Shown here one piece after another: positions 63,101 to 64,000 of a stretch of DNA of 64,000 nt. Source of the stretch: Apostichopus japonicus (lineage: Eukaryota > Echinodermata > Holothuroidea > Aspidochirotida > Stichopodidae). The stretch is taken from contig NC_092569.1 of NCBI RefSeq assembly GCF_037975245.1, positions 17,899,501-17,963,500 of the forward strand, read 5' to 3'. The notes beneath the pieces are model-generated. The model did no database searches, was not told where the DNA came from, and saw only the letters and a program-made list of their open reading frames with translations. The position numbers were made by a program, and so were the translations under genes. Within the stretch, counting starts at the first letter, position 1; the number at the start of each line of letters is the position of its first letter.

Positions 63101-63696
63101 TCAAGTGACAACATTAATGTGACTTATCAGTTTCGGTCTGCATTTTATTCAGAACACCGTTACAGAGGGACGTGTCTTAATTTGTCATCTTAACAAAGTG
63201 ACTGAAAGAAACAGAACTCACAAAAAACGTTGTTGTAACTATATGTAATGGTGATTGAACTTCTAATACCTTGATATGAATCAATTGAATTACATTAGGT
63301 GTTAGACATGTGGCAATATATATATATATATATATATATATAAGTCTGTAAATCCTTGTAAATGTTGTCATGTACATTTCCATAGATAAGGTAAAGTAAT
63401 TTGGCATGGCTTTAACTCAAACACGTCAGTTATCCGGGCTTTTTCTTTTCTTGGTCCTTCACTCTTTTATTGTCCGGTGACAGTTAACCTCACTATCAAA
63501 TGTATTCAGATATTTTGTTGTTATCTCAGTCCATGTTGTCTTTTAGGAAAAATTGTCCTGCATAGAAATTTCGAGTGCTCACAATAAGGGAGACGTTTTC
63601 AGATTTTGGTAACACTTTGTTGTTAAATTATCTTTCACAGTAAAAATGTAGACACAATATTCACTTTGCTGATAACTTTATTTCTGAATCACGTCA
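60141..63696. other. Repeat-rich spacer between the 3' UTR relic and gene E
   Basis: About 3.5 kb. It holds a repeated block at about 61285-61350 and 61685-61750 (GGTGGAGGAC, then CACACATTTGGAAAAAG), the hairpin motif at 62340, a C-run near 62410, and a TA run at about 63316-63341. No gene is supported. Confidence 0.5.
62340..62378 (-). repeat. Dispersed hairpin motif, copy 3 (inverted)
   Basis: Reverse complement of the motif at 21876 and 22928 (GCGCCACCATCGGTTGGCGC core). It shows that the family is dispersed and not confined to the element at 21358-23218. Confidence 0.6.
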
Positions 63697-63947
63697 TCAG
63701 GATCGAGGTCGTATCTTCATTTCCGTGGACTGTATGTTGGTATAACCGCCAGGGAATCTATACCAATAAATGGTATAAGATCCAGTGTATGGTCTATTGA
63801 GGTCACAATAAGAAGAACAATAATAATAACTGTACCACCATGCGGATTTATAATTAGCGGCATTATTAGAAGAACAATCATCGTTGTCACGGTCACGTGT
63901 AAAGAATGCTTCTCCATTGTGATAACTATGACCAAGTGCGTTGTAGC
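63697..63947 (-). CDS. Gene E: last exon of a fibrinogen-domain gene on the minus strand (partial)
   Basis: After an acceptor (TTTGCTTATCTAG, read on the minus strand) the exon enters in phase 1 like exon 8 of genes A-C and encodes the C-terminal end of a fibrinogen domain: GYNALGHSYHNGEAF, the calcium loop DRDNDDC, AWWYSYYYCSSYC, TGSYTIYWYRFPGG, MKIRPRS, then TGA. It is closest to genes A and B but has extra cysteines around the Trp pair. An AATAAA lies about 17 nt after the stop. The remaining exons lie beyond the right edge. It is in tail-to-tail orientation with gene D. Confidence 0.8.
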
Positions 63948-64000
63948 CTAGATAAGCAAACAGAAAGAAAAGGGTCAATGAAAGCATTGTCGCAGATTGT

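Overview
This window looks like nuclear DNA of a marine invertebrate. It is AT-rich, with split genes, GT-AG introns, several transposon families and no prokaryotic-style packing of genes. The secreted fibrinogen-domain proteins suggest an echinoderm, and a sea cucumber is my best guess from family resemblance. That is inference; I could not search a database.

The core is a cluster of fibrinogen-related (FReD) genes. Gene A (10251-19564, +), gene B (26800-35844, +) and gene C (41275-47456, +) share one eight-exon plan: signal peptide, 46-nt linker exon, a fibrinogen domain missing its C-terminal part, a 10-cysteine TIL module, a VWC/EGF-like module, then a complete second fibrinogen domain. 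Exon lengths and phases match almost exactly (46-170-265-215-306/309-268/265). Gene D (52608-57623, +) is compact: a new signal exon joined to the second fibrinogen domain of a C-like gene. Gene E (63697-63947, -) is the last exon of a gene facing the others and running off the right edge. A non-coding relic of an A/B-type 3' end lies at 59835-60140 (-).

A and B sit in tandem units repeating about every 16.5 kb. The 3' flank of an earlier unit is at about 1024-3800. Unit 1 runs from about 6566 to 21332, and unit 2 starts there and runs to about 39400. Each unit also carries a conserved short plus-strand exon of an unknown gene (9200-9398, 25742-25919), a fold-back element and a 66-bp minisatellite that reads as Ser/Thr-rich protein on the minus strand. 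The units are otherwise close to one another, but the middle of the last fibrinogen exon cannot be aligned between A and B: it is tyrosine-rich in A, acidic and tyrosine-rich in B, and cysteine-rich in C and D. This part of a fibrinogen domain usually holds the calcium and ligand site, so the cluster may make diversified secreted recognition or adhesion proteins.

Mobile DNA: Penelope-like retroelement copies at the left (1-1023, 2752-2956, 4230 to about 6260); a tRNA-like gene at 4126-4198 (-); a nested pair of terminal-inverted-repeat elements (21358-23218) at the unit 1/2 boundary; and a decayed Crypton-type tyrosine recombinase (53410-55040, -) in the first intron of gene D. The stretches 47460-52250 and 57630-63690 hold little beyond repeats.
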